A stretch of DNA of 22,714 nucleotides from an uncultured Clostridia bacterium (GTDB lineage Bacteria > Bacillota > Clostridia > RGIG6154), in contig CAKSDT010000017.1 of assembly GCA_934446135.1 (NCBI GenBank), positions 1 through 22,714 of the forward strand, written 5' to 3'. This document shows positions 1 through 8,489 of the stretch, piece by piece. The translations under genes were made by a program, and so were the position numbers. The stretch's first letter is position 1, and every line of letters begins with the position of its first letter. The notes beneath the pieces were generated by a model. The model saw only the letters and a list, made by a program, of their open reading frames with translations, was not told where the DNA came from and searched no databases.

Positions 1-1061
1 CCCATTGACTGAGATTGTACTTCAGTCCCGTCAATTTTAAAAGTAACATCAAGAAGTTTCTTGTTCAAACCGAAATAAACATAATCCTTTGTGAGATTTT
101 CTGCAGATTCAATTTTTAAACTTTCGGATGACACAATTTCATACTCGGTTTTATAAATCTTTAAGTCATCAATTTTTGTGGTATAACCCGCACTGTGATT
201 GGAAAATACTACACCGCCCGATGTCTTGTTTGAAATAGGCTGCGAGGTATTTATGATAATATTTCCGTCTGCCGAAACAACTTTTCTGCTGCCGGTTTCT
301 GAAATTGTAATCGTAGGCGAATCTGCCCACAAACAAGTTGTTGCTCCCATATTAATAAGATATCCGTCAACTATTTTATATTCACCGGCATTAATCATGT
401 TATTTTGGGTATATAAATCATTAACATTAGTGCCTTTTGACGGCAACGAAACACCTGCTATATTATTATTAGCAAAGTTTCTTAAAACATATAAAAGTTC
501 ACCGGTTGATACATTAGTGCTTTGAGCATACTTATAAAAGAAATTTCTTGCAGTTGCCGGATTGTCCTTTAATGTGACTTCAAGAACATAGTCCGACCAA
601 TTTTTTTGCTGTTCAAATGTAGGAGCGTCTGTACCGTTACCGTTTAAGTATGCTTTACTTGCTCCGTCAACTGTAAGAACGCCGTCTGAAACAGTACCGT
701 TCTGCCAGCCTTTATTTGTTGAAAAATCATCTTCATATAAAGTGTTTGCAATCAAATTATAACCGTTGCTGCCAAACATTAACGCCTTTGGTTCGGAAGT
801 TAACACAGAAGTTCCGAAATTAATTTTATATTCAAATGTTTCAGAACTTCCTGATAAATTTTCACCGTACTCTACAGGCTGACCTTCAAAAGTTACTGCA
901 TCTTCCGAAGTTAAGGCTCTGTTTGTTGAAACAATGATATAATCTTTTGTAAGACACACCACATCTGTAGTTAATTCAGACTCTGCTGCAACTACACCCA
1001 TCGCACCGAAAGATGTCATAACCATTAAGATAGAAACAACCAAACTTAAGATTTTTTTCAC
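1..1061 (-). CDS. Secreted LamG-like/concanavalin-fold protein, C-terminus outside window
   Basis: A reading frame of 353 codons, open to the left edge, starts at a GTG at 1059-1061 behind a GGGGAG ribosome site about 8 bases upstream. Residues 1-26 (MKKILSLVVSILMVMTSFGA, then MGVVAA) form a signal peptide, so the product is exported. From about residue 108 (LYEDDFSTNKGWQNG) onward the sequence resembles the beta-sandwich LamG/DUF1080-type modules found next to carbohydrate-active domains: an opening 'DDF' strand, 'GVLTVDG', and a late 'TKIDDLKIYKTE' strand. No catalytic residues can be assigned. It follows the beta-helix gene by 31 bases and is probably the last visible gene of the importer operon. 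Its role is likely glycan binding or processing outside the cell. The fold is my reading of strand patterns; the family is not certain. Confidence 0.75.
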   Translation of the reverse strand, partial: MKKILSLVVSILMVMTSFGAMGVVAAESELTTDVVCLTKDYIIVSTNRALTSEDAVTFEGQPVEYGENLSGSSETFEYKINFGTSVLTSEPKALMFGSNGYNLIANTLYEDDFSTNKGWQNGTVSDGVLTVDGASKAYLNGNGTDAPTFEQQKNWSDYVLEVTLKDNPATARNFFYKYAQSTNVSTGELLYVLRNFANNNIAGVSLPSKGTNVNDLYTQNNMINAGEYKIVDGYLINMGATTCLWADSPTITISETGSRKVVSADGNIIINTSQPISNKTSGGVVFSNHSAGYTTKIDDLKIYKTEYEIVSSESLKIESAENLTKDYVYFGLNKKLLDVTFKIDGTEVQSQSM

Positions 1062-1092
1062 AAAAATCTCCCCTTTTCTATAAAAACTATTA

Positions 1093-3702
1093 TTAATAAG
1101 CGTCTAATTCATCAGCCAGATATGTAATCATCTGTTTATCAGCCTCCGGATTAAACCTATTATCATCACTCACACAAATAAGTCCCGAATCATCCCAGAA
1201 CACGACATAGCCTATTGATTCAGAGAATGCTCTTAATGGAACATATGTACTGTCATTATATAAAACCGGTGCCATTGCAAGTTCAATTTCCTCACCGTTT
1301 TTAATTGCTTTTGTGGAATTTAATGTAATAGTAAGTTTATCTCCCTCTTTTGTTGTAACATCGGCAGAATTTGTTTCTGCATTCCATGAAACTTCACAGT
1401 CCATACCTTCAGATACAAATCTTAAAGGAATATAATATGAGCCGTCAATTTCAATTGGTGTAAGAGGTGCTTCGTCAGTTCCTATTGAAACCTTTTCACC
1501 TTTAGAAAATGCGTACTTGCTGTCATTTTTAAGAACAACTGCCTTTTTAATTCTCTGAAATGCTCTGTCGGAATATCTTCCTATTCTTGTTACAGGTATC
1601 TGCTTAAAATCAATTTCTTTAAGCACCGGTGAATCTTCACGCAAGATGAAATTTCCGTTTTCCATATCCACAAAACCGGGGTCTTTATTTGTTTCATAAT
1701 TATTCTCGATTGTGAGGTATTTGAAACTGTTTGCAATACTGTCACTACCTGCATTTATACCAATATTGTTTGTTTTTCTGCAGTTCCATGCTTCTGCAAA
1801 TGTATTGGGGTCGATTTCTTTAAATCTTTCATAAAGTTCCGGAAATTCCGCTCTCCAATACTCATTTGTAAAATATCCCTTGTTTGCCTGGTAAAGGTTG
1901 ATAAGAATGATACTGTTTGCAGGATCTTTTACAGTTGACCAGGACGCTCTATCATCAAAGAGCACACTCGTTTTTACATCTTTAAAGATATTGTTGTCCA
2001 CAATTGTGTCATTGCTGCCGCCCAGGTGAATGGCTCTGCCTTTTCCGTGGTTAATTTCTTCGATAATATTTCCGACTATAAGACTTCCGGACATACAGTC
2101 GTCGTTGTATATTCCCGAAAGGCCTCCCTCTATAGGATGGTTAGAATTAATTCTGTGAATATAGTTATATCTGTAAATGTTACCTCTGTCACACACGCCG
2201 CCTTTTGAAATACCGCAGGAGTACACTGCACCTGCGTCAGCAACATACTTGCAGACATCATACACATCGTTATATTCTATAATGTGTTTCTTGCCGCCGG
2301 AAAATATAGCAGTGTTATCTGAATCGTGAATATCATTGTATGAAATTCTTGAACCTACTCCGCCGTTAATTGTTGCCTGTGAACCATTTGTAAAATCACA
2401 GTTTTCAATATAATTCTCGCAGGAAGTAAGTTTTTCAATATCACCGCCGGTAAGTGTAGCAGTGGCATTATCGAATTTGCAGTTTCTTATACCGCTATCA
2501 GAACCGTTTATGCTGACTTTTGTGTTATTAAAGTAACAGTCATAAACCAAATTATTCGAAGTTCCGGATTTAGAACTTATTGATGTCTTAGCATTTGAAA
2601 GCCTTAAACCTCTTAAGGTTATATACTGTGCTCCCTGTTCTAAAGAAATTACAGCATCTGAGCAAGTTTCAATAAATATGTCCTCAGATGAAGCATTATC
2701 CGGAAGAACGCAATACAAAATTCCTTTATCACTTATCCACATTTCATATTCATTGTCAAGTTCGCAAAGATTATTATATGAGTAAAACGTTGACTTTCCA
2801 GGTCCTACAGACTCTAAGAACATAAGCGGATACTTAGTTGATATTTGTTTTAGTTCTTTATCGATGGTATATAAAGCGTCGTTCCAAGCCCAACCTGTTC
2901 CGAACATACCTCTTAAAACACTTGTTCCGCTGTCTTCAGGCCACAATAAATATCTTTCATCATCAGGCACAAATATAAGCGGATCTGTGGGATCTCTTTG
3001 GTCTTTCGGAATAAATCTGCTGTCTGTATATTTTCTTTCAAGCCAAAAGTCAACATCCTGGCACATTTTAACAAGTTTTGCCATTCCCATCATTTTGCTG
3101 CCGTTAGGATATCTCGCCAAGTCCATTGTAGTGTTTCCTACATAAAGTGAAACCGGGTTTACAAGCGTTTTTTCAGGAACCGGTTCGCCTTCTCTTTCCC
3201 CATCGCGAAGATGCGGAAGTTGTCCTTTATATCCAATATTTCTTAAATCAATCTGAACTATTTTATCTCTTGCAACTTCGTCTATAATCTGATTTAAAAT
3301 TGAACTATCGGTGGTTTTCTTAAATTTTCCGAAAGGTATTATTATACCGCCCATCAATTTAACTTCTTCATCCTGATATGCTCTGTAAGTAATAGGTGCC
3401 TCTTTTGTTCCCGAATCCTGCTGGGTAAATCTAAGAGTTTCAGTAACAGAGTACCTTCCTCCCCTTATGTATACCACTGCACCATCTCTTCCTAAACCGC
3501 CGGAAGACTTTAACGCACGGATTTTATCCCTTGCACCCACAATGCTTGCCAAAGGACTTTCAAAAGTTCCCTCATTATTGTCATTTCCGTCGGTTGCTAC
3601 ATAAAGAATTGTTTTGTCAACTGTTCTTATTTCTGCCGCACTACATACAAAAGATGATGCTACCAACGACAAAAACAACAGTATAGAAATAATTTTTTTC
3701 AT
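1093..3702 (-). CDS. Secreted right-handed parallel beta-helix protein with C-terminal copper-amine-oxidase-N-like domain
   Basis: The product is 869 residues and starts at an ATG behind GGAGGG. It opens with a signal peptide (about 1-23, ending near CSAAE). Next comes a segment typical of surface beta-helix proteins, 'LYVATDGNDNNEGTFESPLA' followed by a 'GARDKIRAL' helix. A long region rich in short N/G/S strands (about 350-620, for example 'ISYNDIHDSDNTAIFSGG' and 'IEYNDVYDV') fits a PF13229-type parallel beta-helix. Residues roughly 730-855 show two repeats of the PF07833 pattern ('YYIPLRFVSEGM' and 'TYVPLRAFSESIG'), a stalk or surface-association module common in Clostridia. The fold is shared by polysaccharide lyases, epimerases and some glycosidases. 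I see no diagnostic catalytic motif, so activity on a glycan is inferred from the fold, export and position 24 bases after the solute-binding protein gene. Confidence 0.85.
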   Translation of the reverse strand: MKKIISILLFLSLVASSFVCSAAEIRTVDKTILYVATDGNDNNEGTFESPLASIVGARDKIRALKSSGGLGRDGAVVYIRGGRYSVTETLRFTQQDSGTKEAPITYRAYQDEEVKLMGGIIIPFGKFKKTTDSSILNQIIDEVARDKIVQIDLRNIGYKGQLPHLRDGEREGEPVPEKTLVNPVSLYVGNTTMDLARYPNGSKMMGMAKLVKMCQDVDFWLERKYTDSRFIPKDQRDPTDPLIFVPDDERYLLWPEDSGTSVLRGMFGTGWAWNDALYTIDKELKQISTKYPLMFLESVGPGKSTFYSYNNLCELDNEYEMWISDKGILYCVLPDNASSEDIFIETCSDAVISLEQGAQYITLRGLRLSNAKTSISSKSGTSNNLVYDCYFNNTKVSINGSDSGIRNCKFDNATATLTGGDIEKLTSCENYIENCDFTNGSQATINGGVGSRISYNDIHDSDNTAIFSGGKKHIIEYNDVYDVCKYVADAGAVYSCGISKGGVCDRGNIYRYNYIHRINSNHPIEGGLSGIYNDDCMSGSLIVGNIIEEINHGKGRAIHLGGSNDTIVDNNIFKDVKTSVLFDDRASWSTVKDPANSIILINLYQANKGYFTNEYWRAEFPELYERFKEIDPNTFAEAWNCRKTNNIGINAGSDSIANSFKYLTIENNYETNKDPGFVDMENGNFILREDSPVLKEIDFKQIPVTRIGRYSDRAFQRIKKAVVLKNDSKYAFSKGEKVSIGTDEAPLTPIEIDGSYYIPLRFVSEGMDCEVSWNAETNSADVTTKEGDKLTITLNSTKAIKNGEEIELAMAPVLYNDSTYVPLRAFSESIGYVVFWDDSGLICVSDDNRFNPEADKQMITYLADELDAY

Positions 3703-3726
3703 ATTTCCCTCCGTAGATATGATTTT

Positions 3727-5166
3727 TTATTTTTTGTTTTTGACAAACTCATCAACTTGTTTTTGCACTTCTGCAACAACTTTGTCCATACCTGCTTTTT
3801 TCTCTTCCGCTACCATTGCTGCATATGATTTGTCAACATCAAGAACACCTTTTTCCAATCCCGAGTATTTACTGGTTATTGTTGAAAGTTGTGCTATTTC
3901 TGTTCTTACAGGGGTTGTGTCAAACACAAAACCGTTTAAAGGACTAACTCTTGCTTCATCATTAAATTTCTTAGTTGCTTCCCAAACACCGTCAGGCTGA
4001 CCTTCTATAAGTCTTGCATTAAACTGATTGCCGAATCTCCAGGTCTGTGTAGGCATATATCCAGAGTTTTTGTCCTGAACTATTCTTTCATCAACAACTT
4101 TGTAGTGTTTTCCTTCAATGCCGAAGCAGATAAGATTGTAGAATTCTTCGTTGGTCTGAATAAGTTCAATCATATCCATTGCCTTTTCAACATTTTTGCT
4201 GTTGGCATTAATTCCTATCATTGTTCCTGTTCCGCCTGAACTGCGGGTTACAGCCTCGGTAATCTGAATGCAGTATGCCTCATATCCTTTTGATGTGTAT
4301 ATTTCAGCCTCCATACCGGGTTTATATGCAAGTTCCCAACAAGCAAACTTTCCTGCGTTGTAATCCTGTGAATCGTCTGTTGCAGTTGCATTGTCTTTTC
4401 TTATATATCCTTTAAGATACCAATCTCTTATAAGTTTGTATCTTGTTTTCTGAGCGTCATATTCATAATCCGGTTTTGCAACAAGTTTTCCGTTAACTTC
4501 TTCTACACACACACCGTTATAAGTGTCAAGATCAGGTCTGTCCCCCTTAAATCCCGTAACATTACTTGTTCTGTAAGGATATACCTCAGGATGATTTTCC
4601 TTAACCCATTTTAAGAAAGGCTCGATTTCTTCCAATGTTTTGATTTTTGTAAGATCAAGTCCATATTCGTCAGCCAAATCTTTTTTTACACAAAGTGCAG
4701 CGGCAGACGCACCAACCTGAACATTGGGAACAGCGTAAATCTCGCCGTTTATCAAGCATTTATCCCATTCATACTGCGGAATTGAATCATAAAGTTTTTT
4801 ATGATTCTTGAGCAATTCCGTAATATCATAAAGTCCGCCTTTTTTTGCTGCGTCAACATATTCATTGTTGAAACCTACAAAACACATATCATAAGAATCT
4901 GTTCTGCTTGCCATATTCATTTTCATTCTTTCGCCATAAGAACCGGCATCAATGTACTGAATATCAAGTTTTGCATTTATTGCCGGAACGCTTATTTCGT
5001 CAAGTTTCTTATTAACGCTTTCCTGATCTGTCTGTTTATCACCCCACATAAGCCATGTAATTGTGACAGGTTCGCCGTCTTTATTTGCACCTGTCTGAGT
5101 CTTTCTGCAAGAGCAGCATCCTATAAGAAGAATTGCCGCCAATGCAAACGCTAAATACTTTTTCAT
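3727..5166 (-). CDS. ABC transporter extracellular solute-binding lipoprotein (LplA-like)
   Basis: The product is 479 residues. The N-terminus is a lipoprotein signal with lipobox L14-I15-G16-C17, so the mature protein is lipid-anchored on the outer face of the membrane. The body begins 'PVTITWLMWGDKQTDQESV', standard for family 1 sugar-binding proteins. The C-terminal part ('MDMIELIQTNEEFYNLICFG', 'LNGFVFDTTPVRTEIAQL', then a charged helix ending in VKNKK) matches the DUF3502-containing LplA/YtcQ subgroup. It should capture an oligosaccharide and deliver it to the two permeases encoded just upstream; the gap to the second permease gene is 35 bases. The RBS is AGGAGG six bases before the ATG. 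The substrate cannot be read from sequence. In this subgroup it is typically a plant or bacterial glycan fragment, so the beta-helix partner and the GH78/GH130 genes nearby are the best hints. Confidence 0.93.
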   Translation of the reverse strand: MKKYLAFALAAILLIGCCSCRKTQTGANKDGEPVTITWLMWGDKQTDQESVNKKLDEISVPAINAKLDIQYIDAGSYGERMKMNMASRTDSYDMCFVGFNNEYVDAAKKGGLYDITELLKNHKKLYDSIPQYEWDKCLINGEIYAVPNVQVGASAAALCVKKDLADEYGLDLTKIKTLEEIEPFLKWVKENHPEVYPYRTSNVTGFKGDRPDLDTYNGVCVEEVNGKLVAKPDYEYDAQKTRYKLIRDWYLKGYIRKDNATATDDSQDYNAGKFACWELAYKPGMEAEIYTSKGYEAYCIQITEAVTRSSGGTGTMIGINANSKNVEKAMDMIELIQTNEEFYNLICFGIEGKHYKVVDERIVQDKNSGYMPTQTWRFGNQFNARLIEGQPDGVWEATKKFNDEARVSPLNGFVFDTTPVRTEIAQLSTITSKYSGLEKGVLDVDKSYAAMVAEEKKAGMDKVVAEVQKQVDEFVKNKK

Positions 5167-5201
5167 AATTTTCCTCCTATTAAATATATATTTTTATATT
5201 T

Positions 5202-6083
5202 TTAACCTTTAACAGAACCTACTGTAAGACCCTTAACAAAGTATTTCTGGAAAAACGGAAATACAAAGAGTGCCGGGCCCGCAACAACAATCGCCAACGC
5301 CATTCTTACAGTTTCTGACGGAATATCCGAATATTCCATCACACCCATTGCTGTTGCCGCTTCATTCTGAAGCATCTGAATATTTTGCATTATTCTCTGT
5401 AGTAAGTATTGCAAACTTATCAACGAATCTTTATTTATGTAAAGCATTGCCGTGTTCCAGTCATTCCACTTTCCGAGGAACGAGTTTAATGCAACTGTTG
5501 CAAGTACCGGTGTGGAAAGCGGCATAACTATCTGAAACAAAACTCTGTACTGACTTGCACCGTCTATCCTTGCCGCATCATACAATCCGTCGGGAAGCGT
5601 CTGGAACTGTGTTCTTATCATAAAAACATTCCACGGGCTTATGAGTCCCGGAATTATGTATACCCAAATCGTATCATCCAAATGAAGGTACTGTGTAATA
5701 AGAAGGTATGTAGGAACAAGACCACCACTGAAAAGCATTGTAAAATACAACATAAATGAAAGTTTTCTTCTTCCTTTTAACTTCTTGTTTGTAAGTGCAA
5801 ATGCAAGACATGCCTGTAGCACAACCGAAATCACCATATAAATTATGGAAAAAACAAATGTTACTTTATATGCGTCCAACACCATTTTAGGATTTTTAAA
5901 TACATATTTATATGCTTCCAAACTCCATTTGCTGGGCAAAAGTCTATATCCCTCATTCAATATTGTGTTTTCATCAGTGAATGAAACAATTAAAATCTGC
6001 AAAAACGGATACAATATAATTATTGACATCACCGTAAATATGATATTAAGTGGGATTTGTGTCCTTCTTCTGTTTTCAACCAT
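5202..6083 (-). CDS. Carbohydrate ABC transporter permease (LplC/MalG-like)
   Basis: A 293-residue inner-membrane permease with about six hydrophobic segments. The first is at about residues 13-34 and the last near 263-280. The EAA loop that contacts the ATPase is at about 168-187 ('YDAARIDGASQYRVLFQIVM', with conserved G175). The C-terminal 'QKYFVKGLTVGSVKG' is a hallmark of MalG-type permeases. The RBS (AAGGAGGGG) overlaps the stop codon of the preceding permease gene, so translation is probably coupled. It forms a heterodimer with the 6099-7058 product. No ATPase gene lies in the cluster; in this transporter class a shared MsmX-type ATPase encoded elsewhere usually serves. Confidence 0.94.
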   Translation of the reverse strand: MVENRRRTQIPLNIIFTVMSIIILYPFLQILIVSFTDENTILNEGYRLLPSKWSLEAYKYVFKNPKMVLDAYKVTFVFSIIYMVISVVLQACLAFALTNKKLKGRRKLSFMLYFTMLFSGGLVPTYLLITQYLHLDDTIWVYIIPGLISPWNVFMIRTQFQTLPDGLYDAARIDGASQYRVLFQIVMPLSTPVLATVALNSFLGKWNDWNTAMLYINKDSLISLQYLLQRIMQNIQMLQNEAATAMGVMEYSDIPSETVRMALAIVVAGPALFVFPFFQKYFVKGLTVGSVKG

Positions 6084-6098
6084 CTGTGCATCCCCTCC

Positions 6099-7058
6099 TT
6101 AAAATAATGATCTGTCCGGGTCAATACTTTTAACAATAGTATTTGTTATAAGTACAAGCACAAATCCTACGGCAGACTGAAGCAGTCCTGCAGCAGACGA
6201 AAGACCCATATCGCCAATAACTCTCATTGTTCTGTAAATATATGTATCAAGAACATCGGTTGTTTCATAAAGTGCACCGACATTTCTCGGCAACTGATAA
6301 AAGAGACCGAAGTCTGCTCTGAATATTCCGCCGATGTCCATAATCGTGGTGATAATAATCAAAGGAACAAGATGCGGAATCATTATATGTTTTATAACCT
6401 GGAACTTGTTCGCACCTTCAATCTTTGCTGCTTCAATAAGAGAGTGGTCAAGTCCCATAAGCGTTGCGTAATATATTATTGAATTCATTCCGACGCCCTT
6501 CCACACATTGGCAATCAAAAGAATCACCGGCCACGCTTTCGGTGTGGAATACCAATCTACAGGCTGAATTCCGAATGCGGAAAGTAATCCGTTTAAAATA
6601 CCCAACTGCGGATGCAGTATCGCATATGCCATATACGCCACTATTACCCACGAAAGAAAATGGGGTGTGATCATAATAGTCTGATAAACTTTTGTATTTC
6701 TTCTGGAAGTAAGATTGTATAAAAGCAGTGCCACTGTAATTGCGGCAATCTTACCTACCGTAATGAACAAAAAGTTCATATAAAGTGTATTCCAGGTAAT
6801 TCTTGCAAAATCGTTTGACAAAACAAGAAATTTAAAGTTGTTTAATCCTACCCAATCGCTTCCTAAAATACCTTTGTTATACACATAATCCTTAAAGGCA
6901 ATCACTATACCGAACATAGGTATGTAATTAAAAATAATAACTAACAGAATAGGAATTGCTGCCAAAACATAACATTGAAAATTTTCAGAATTAATTAATT
7001 TTCTGAATTTTGACTGTTTTTTTGGCATTATTGTGCTTTCATTTTGTATTATCTGCAT
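6099..7058 (-). CDS. Carbohydrate ABC transporter permease (LplB/MalF-like)
   Basis: A 319-residue inner-membrane permease, first gene of the importer operon. About six hydrophobic segments are visible, starting with 'VLAAIPILLVIIFNYIPMFG' (residues 31-50), followed by the family motif 'IVIAFKDY'. The EAA loop is at 209-228 ('EAAKIEGANKFQVIKHIMIP'). The C-terminus 'NTIVKSIDPDRSLF' is typical of LplB-type permeases. The start ATG is preceded by AGGAGG at 7067-7072. It should pair with the 5202-6083 permease to import an oligosaccharide bound by the lipoprotein encoded downstream. Transcription probably starts in the divergent region shared with the response regulator gene. Confidence 0.94.
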   Translation of the reverse strand: MQIIQNESTIMPKKQSKFRKLINSENFQCYVLAAIPILLVIIFNYIPMFGIVIAFKDYVYNKGILGSDWVGLNNFKFLVLSNDFARITWNTLYMNFLFITVGKIAAITVALLLYNLTSRRNTKVYQTIMITPHFLSWVIVAYMAYAILHPQLGILNGLLSAFGIQPVDWYSTPKAWPVILLIANVWKGVGMNSIIYYATLMGLDHSLIEAAKIEGANKFQVIKHIMIPHLVPLIIITTIMDIGGIFRADFGLFYQLPRNVGALYETTDVLDTYIYRTMRVIGDMGLSSAAGLLQSAVGFVLVLITNTIVKSIDPDRSLF

Positions 7059-7081
7059 ACTATGTACCTCCTACCACACTA

Positions 7082-7110
7082 ATTATACATCTTTGGACCG
7101 GATTGTTGAA
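7082..7110 (-). promoter_or_regulatory. Putative sigma-A promoter of the importer operon
   Basis: On the minus strand a perfect TATAAT (7082-7087) lies 17 bases downstream of a weak -35 (TTCAAC, 7105-7110, 3 of 6 consensus bases). The predicted transcript would start about 17 bases before the permease ATG, just ahead of its AGGAGG. A poor -35 fits a promoter that needs an activator such as the adjacent response regulator. The call rests on motif match only. Confidence 0.45.
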
Positions 7111-7161
7111 GTGCTCTTTTTTGTTATCCATTCAGCTTTTTTGTGCTTTTCTTGTTTGTAA

Positions 7162-7191
7162 TTGCAAATTTGCTGTTTTATGTGGTATAAT
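7162..7191 (+). promoter_or_regulatory. Putative sigma-A promoter of the two-component genes
   Basis: TTGCAA (7162-7167) and TATAAT (7186-7191) are separated by 18 bases, and the -10 is extended by TGG (TGGTATAAT). This predicts a start near 7198 and a leader of about 65 bases before the response regulator ATG. A 10-bp palindrome GCAAATTTGC (7164-7173) covers the -35/spacer boundary and could be a regulator site. Confidence 0.6.
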
Positions 7192-7263
7192 TATAAATGG
7201 ATGATTGTATATTTGTGATTTATACAACTATATTAAATTTGCTTTTTTAAAGAAAGGATTTTT

Positions 7264-8478
7264 ATGTATAAATTAATTATTGTTGATGATGAAAAACTGG
7301 AATTGAAATTGTTATCAAAGATGCTTGACTGGGATTCCTACGGATTTAATCTTGTAGGTACTTTTAACAGCACTTCTTCTGTCATCGATTTTGTTTTAAA
7401 AAACAAGGTCGACCTGATAATTACCGATATCCGTATGCCCGGAAGAGACGGAATCGAACTTGCGGCAGCACTGAAAAACATTTCTCCCAAAACGCTGACG
7501 ATTTTTATAAGTGCGTACACTGATTTTGAATATGCACGAAATGCAATTCGTTTATCAGTGGTTGATTATGTTTTAAAGCCTATTGTTGTTGAAAATGTCG
7601 TTTCTGCAATTAATAAAGCAAAAAATTTGTTGGATTCAAATTTAAACGATGAAGATATTTCGGACTTGCCTCTTCTTCCGGCTCAGCAGGCAGTTTTTGA
7701 ATATTTTGCTGACAACAGTTCATTTGACAAATTCATACAATCCCTTAAAATTTGCGGCTTTACCGATATTTCATTTGACAGTTGTGCCGCAACATTCAAA
7801 ATAACAATTGACGACTTTTCCGGATACCTCAAAAACAACTGGAAATACGGTGCTGACAAAGCCTACTATGCAATTTTAAACCTTATTTCCTGTGATGAGT
7901 TTTACTATATACCGGTAAACTATATGTTTGACACCATAAATGTCATTGCTATTTCAAAGATAGGCACTTTCGGGGAGTTTGAGAAATCCTTAAACTCCAC
8001 GCTTGCAGAAATGTGCGAAAGTGCTGAAACTATCCTGGAAGTTTCGATTAAAACGGAAATAATTTCAATAGGAAAAAACATTCTTGCAGAACTTGAAAAA
8101 GCAAAAAATGTTCTAAATTTTCCGAAAACCGAAAACAACAGTGAGTTAAGCGATTCAACCGCCATACAGCGGGCAATAAATTATATCAATGCAAATTATC
8201 ACAGAGATATTACCCTTACGGAAATAGCAAATTATGTATACCTTTCTCCATATCATTTCAGCAGAATTTTCAAGGTAAAAACAGGTGAAAAATATATAGA
8301 TTATCTCAGTCGGGTTCGAATAGAAAAAGCAAAAGAACTTCTTTCGCAAAGTGAAATGAAAATAACAGATATTTGTGTTAAAGTAGGTTACAACTCCAAG
8401 ACCCATTTTCATAAAATGTTTAAACTTTACACCGGAGTAACGCCTCAGGAATACAGAAATTCAAATCTTAGAGAATAG
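7264..8478 (+). CDS. Two-component response regulator, REC + AraC-type HTH (YesN-like)
   Basis: The product is 404 residues. The N-terminal receiver domain (about 1-120) has the acidic pair D8-D9, the phospho-acceptor D55 in 'IITDIRMPG', the Ser/Thr position in 'FISAYTD' (S83) and the conserved lysine K105 in 'VLKP'. A poorly conserved middle region follows. The C-terminal 100 residues hold an AraC/XylS double helix-turn-helix ('ISYIN'-type entry 'AINYINANYHRDITLTEIAN', then 'SPYHFSRIFKVKTG' and 'VGYNSKTHFHKMFKLYTGVT'). It is a cytoplasmic DNA-binding activator, phosphorylated by the kinase encoded 11 bases downstream. Such pairs usually sit beside and control an Lpl-type sugar importer, as here with the divergent permease operon. 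The RBS is AAAGGA. The signal is unknown. Confidence 0.95.
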   Translation: MYKLIIVDDEKLELKLLSKMLDWDSYGFNLVGTFNSTSSVIDFVLKNKVDLIITDIRMPGRDGIELAAALKNISPKTLTIFISAYTDFEYARNAIRLSVVDYVLKPIVVENVVSAINKAKNLLDSNLNDEDISDLPLLPAQQAVFEYFADNSSFDKFIQSLKICGFTDISFDSCAATFKITIDDFSGYLKNNWKYGADKAYYAILNLISCDEFYYIPVNYMFDTINVIAISKIGTFGEFEKSLNSTLAEMCESAETILEVSIKTEIISIGKNILAELEKAKNVLNFPKTENNSELSDSTAIQRAINYINANYHRDITLTEIANYVYLSPYHFSRIFKVKTGEKYIDYLSRVRIEKAKELLSQSEMKITDICVKVGYNSKTHFHKMFKLYTGVTPQEYRNSNLRE

Positions 8479-8489
8479 GATAATATAAA

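Noticed and set aside
199..525. Plus-strand open frame of 108 codons
   Set aside because: It is antisense to the exported protein at 1-1061, which has a signal peptide and ribosome site; the plus-strand product has no recognisable motif.
3614..5154. Plus-strand open frames at 3614-4000 and 4801-5154
   Set aside because: They lie opposite the solute-binding protein gene, lack ribosome sites and read as low-complexity translations of the antisense strand.
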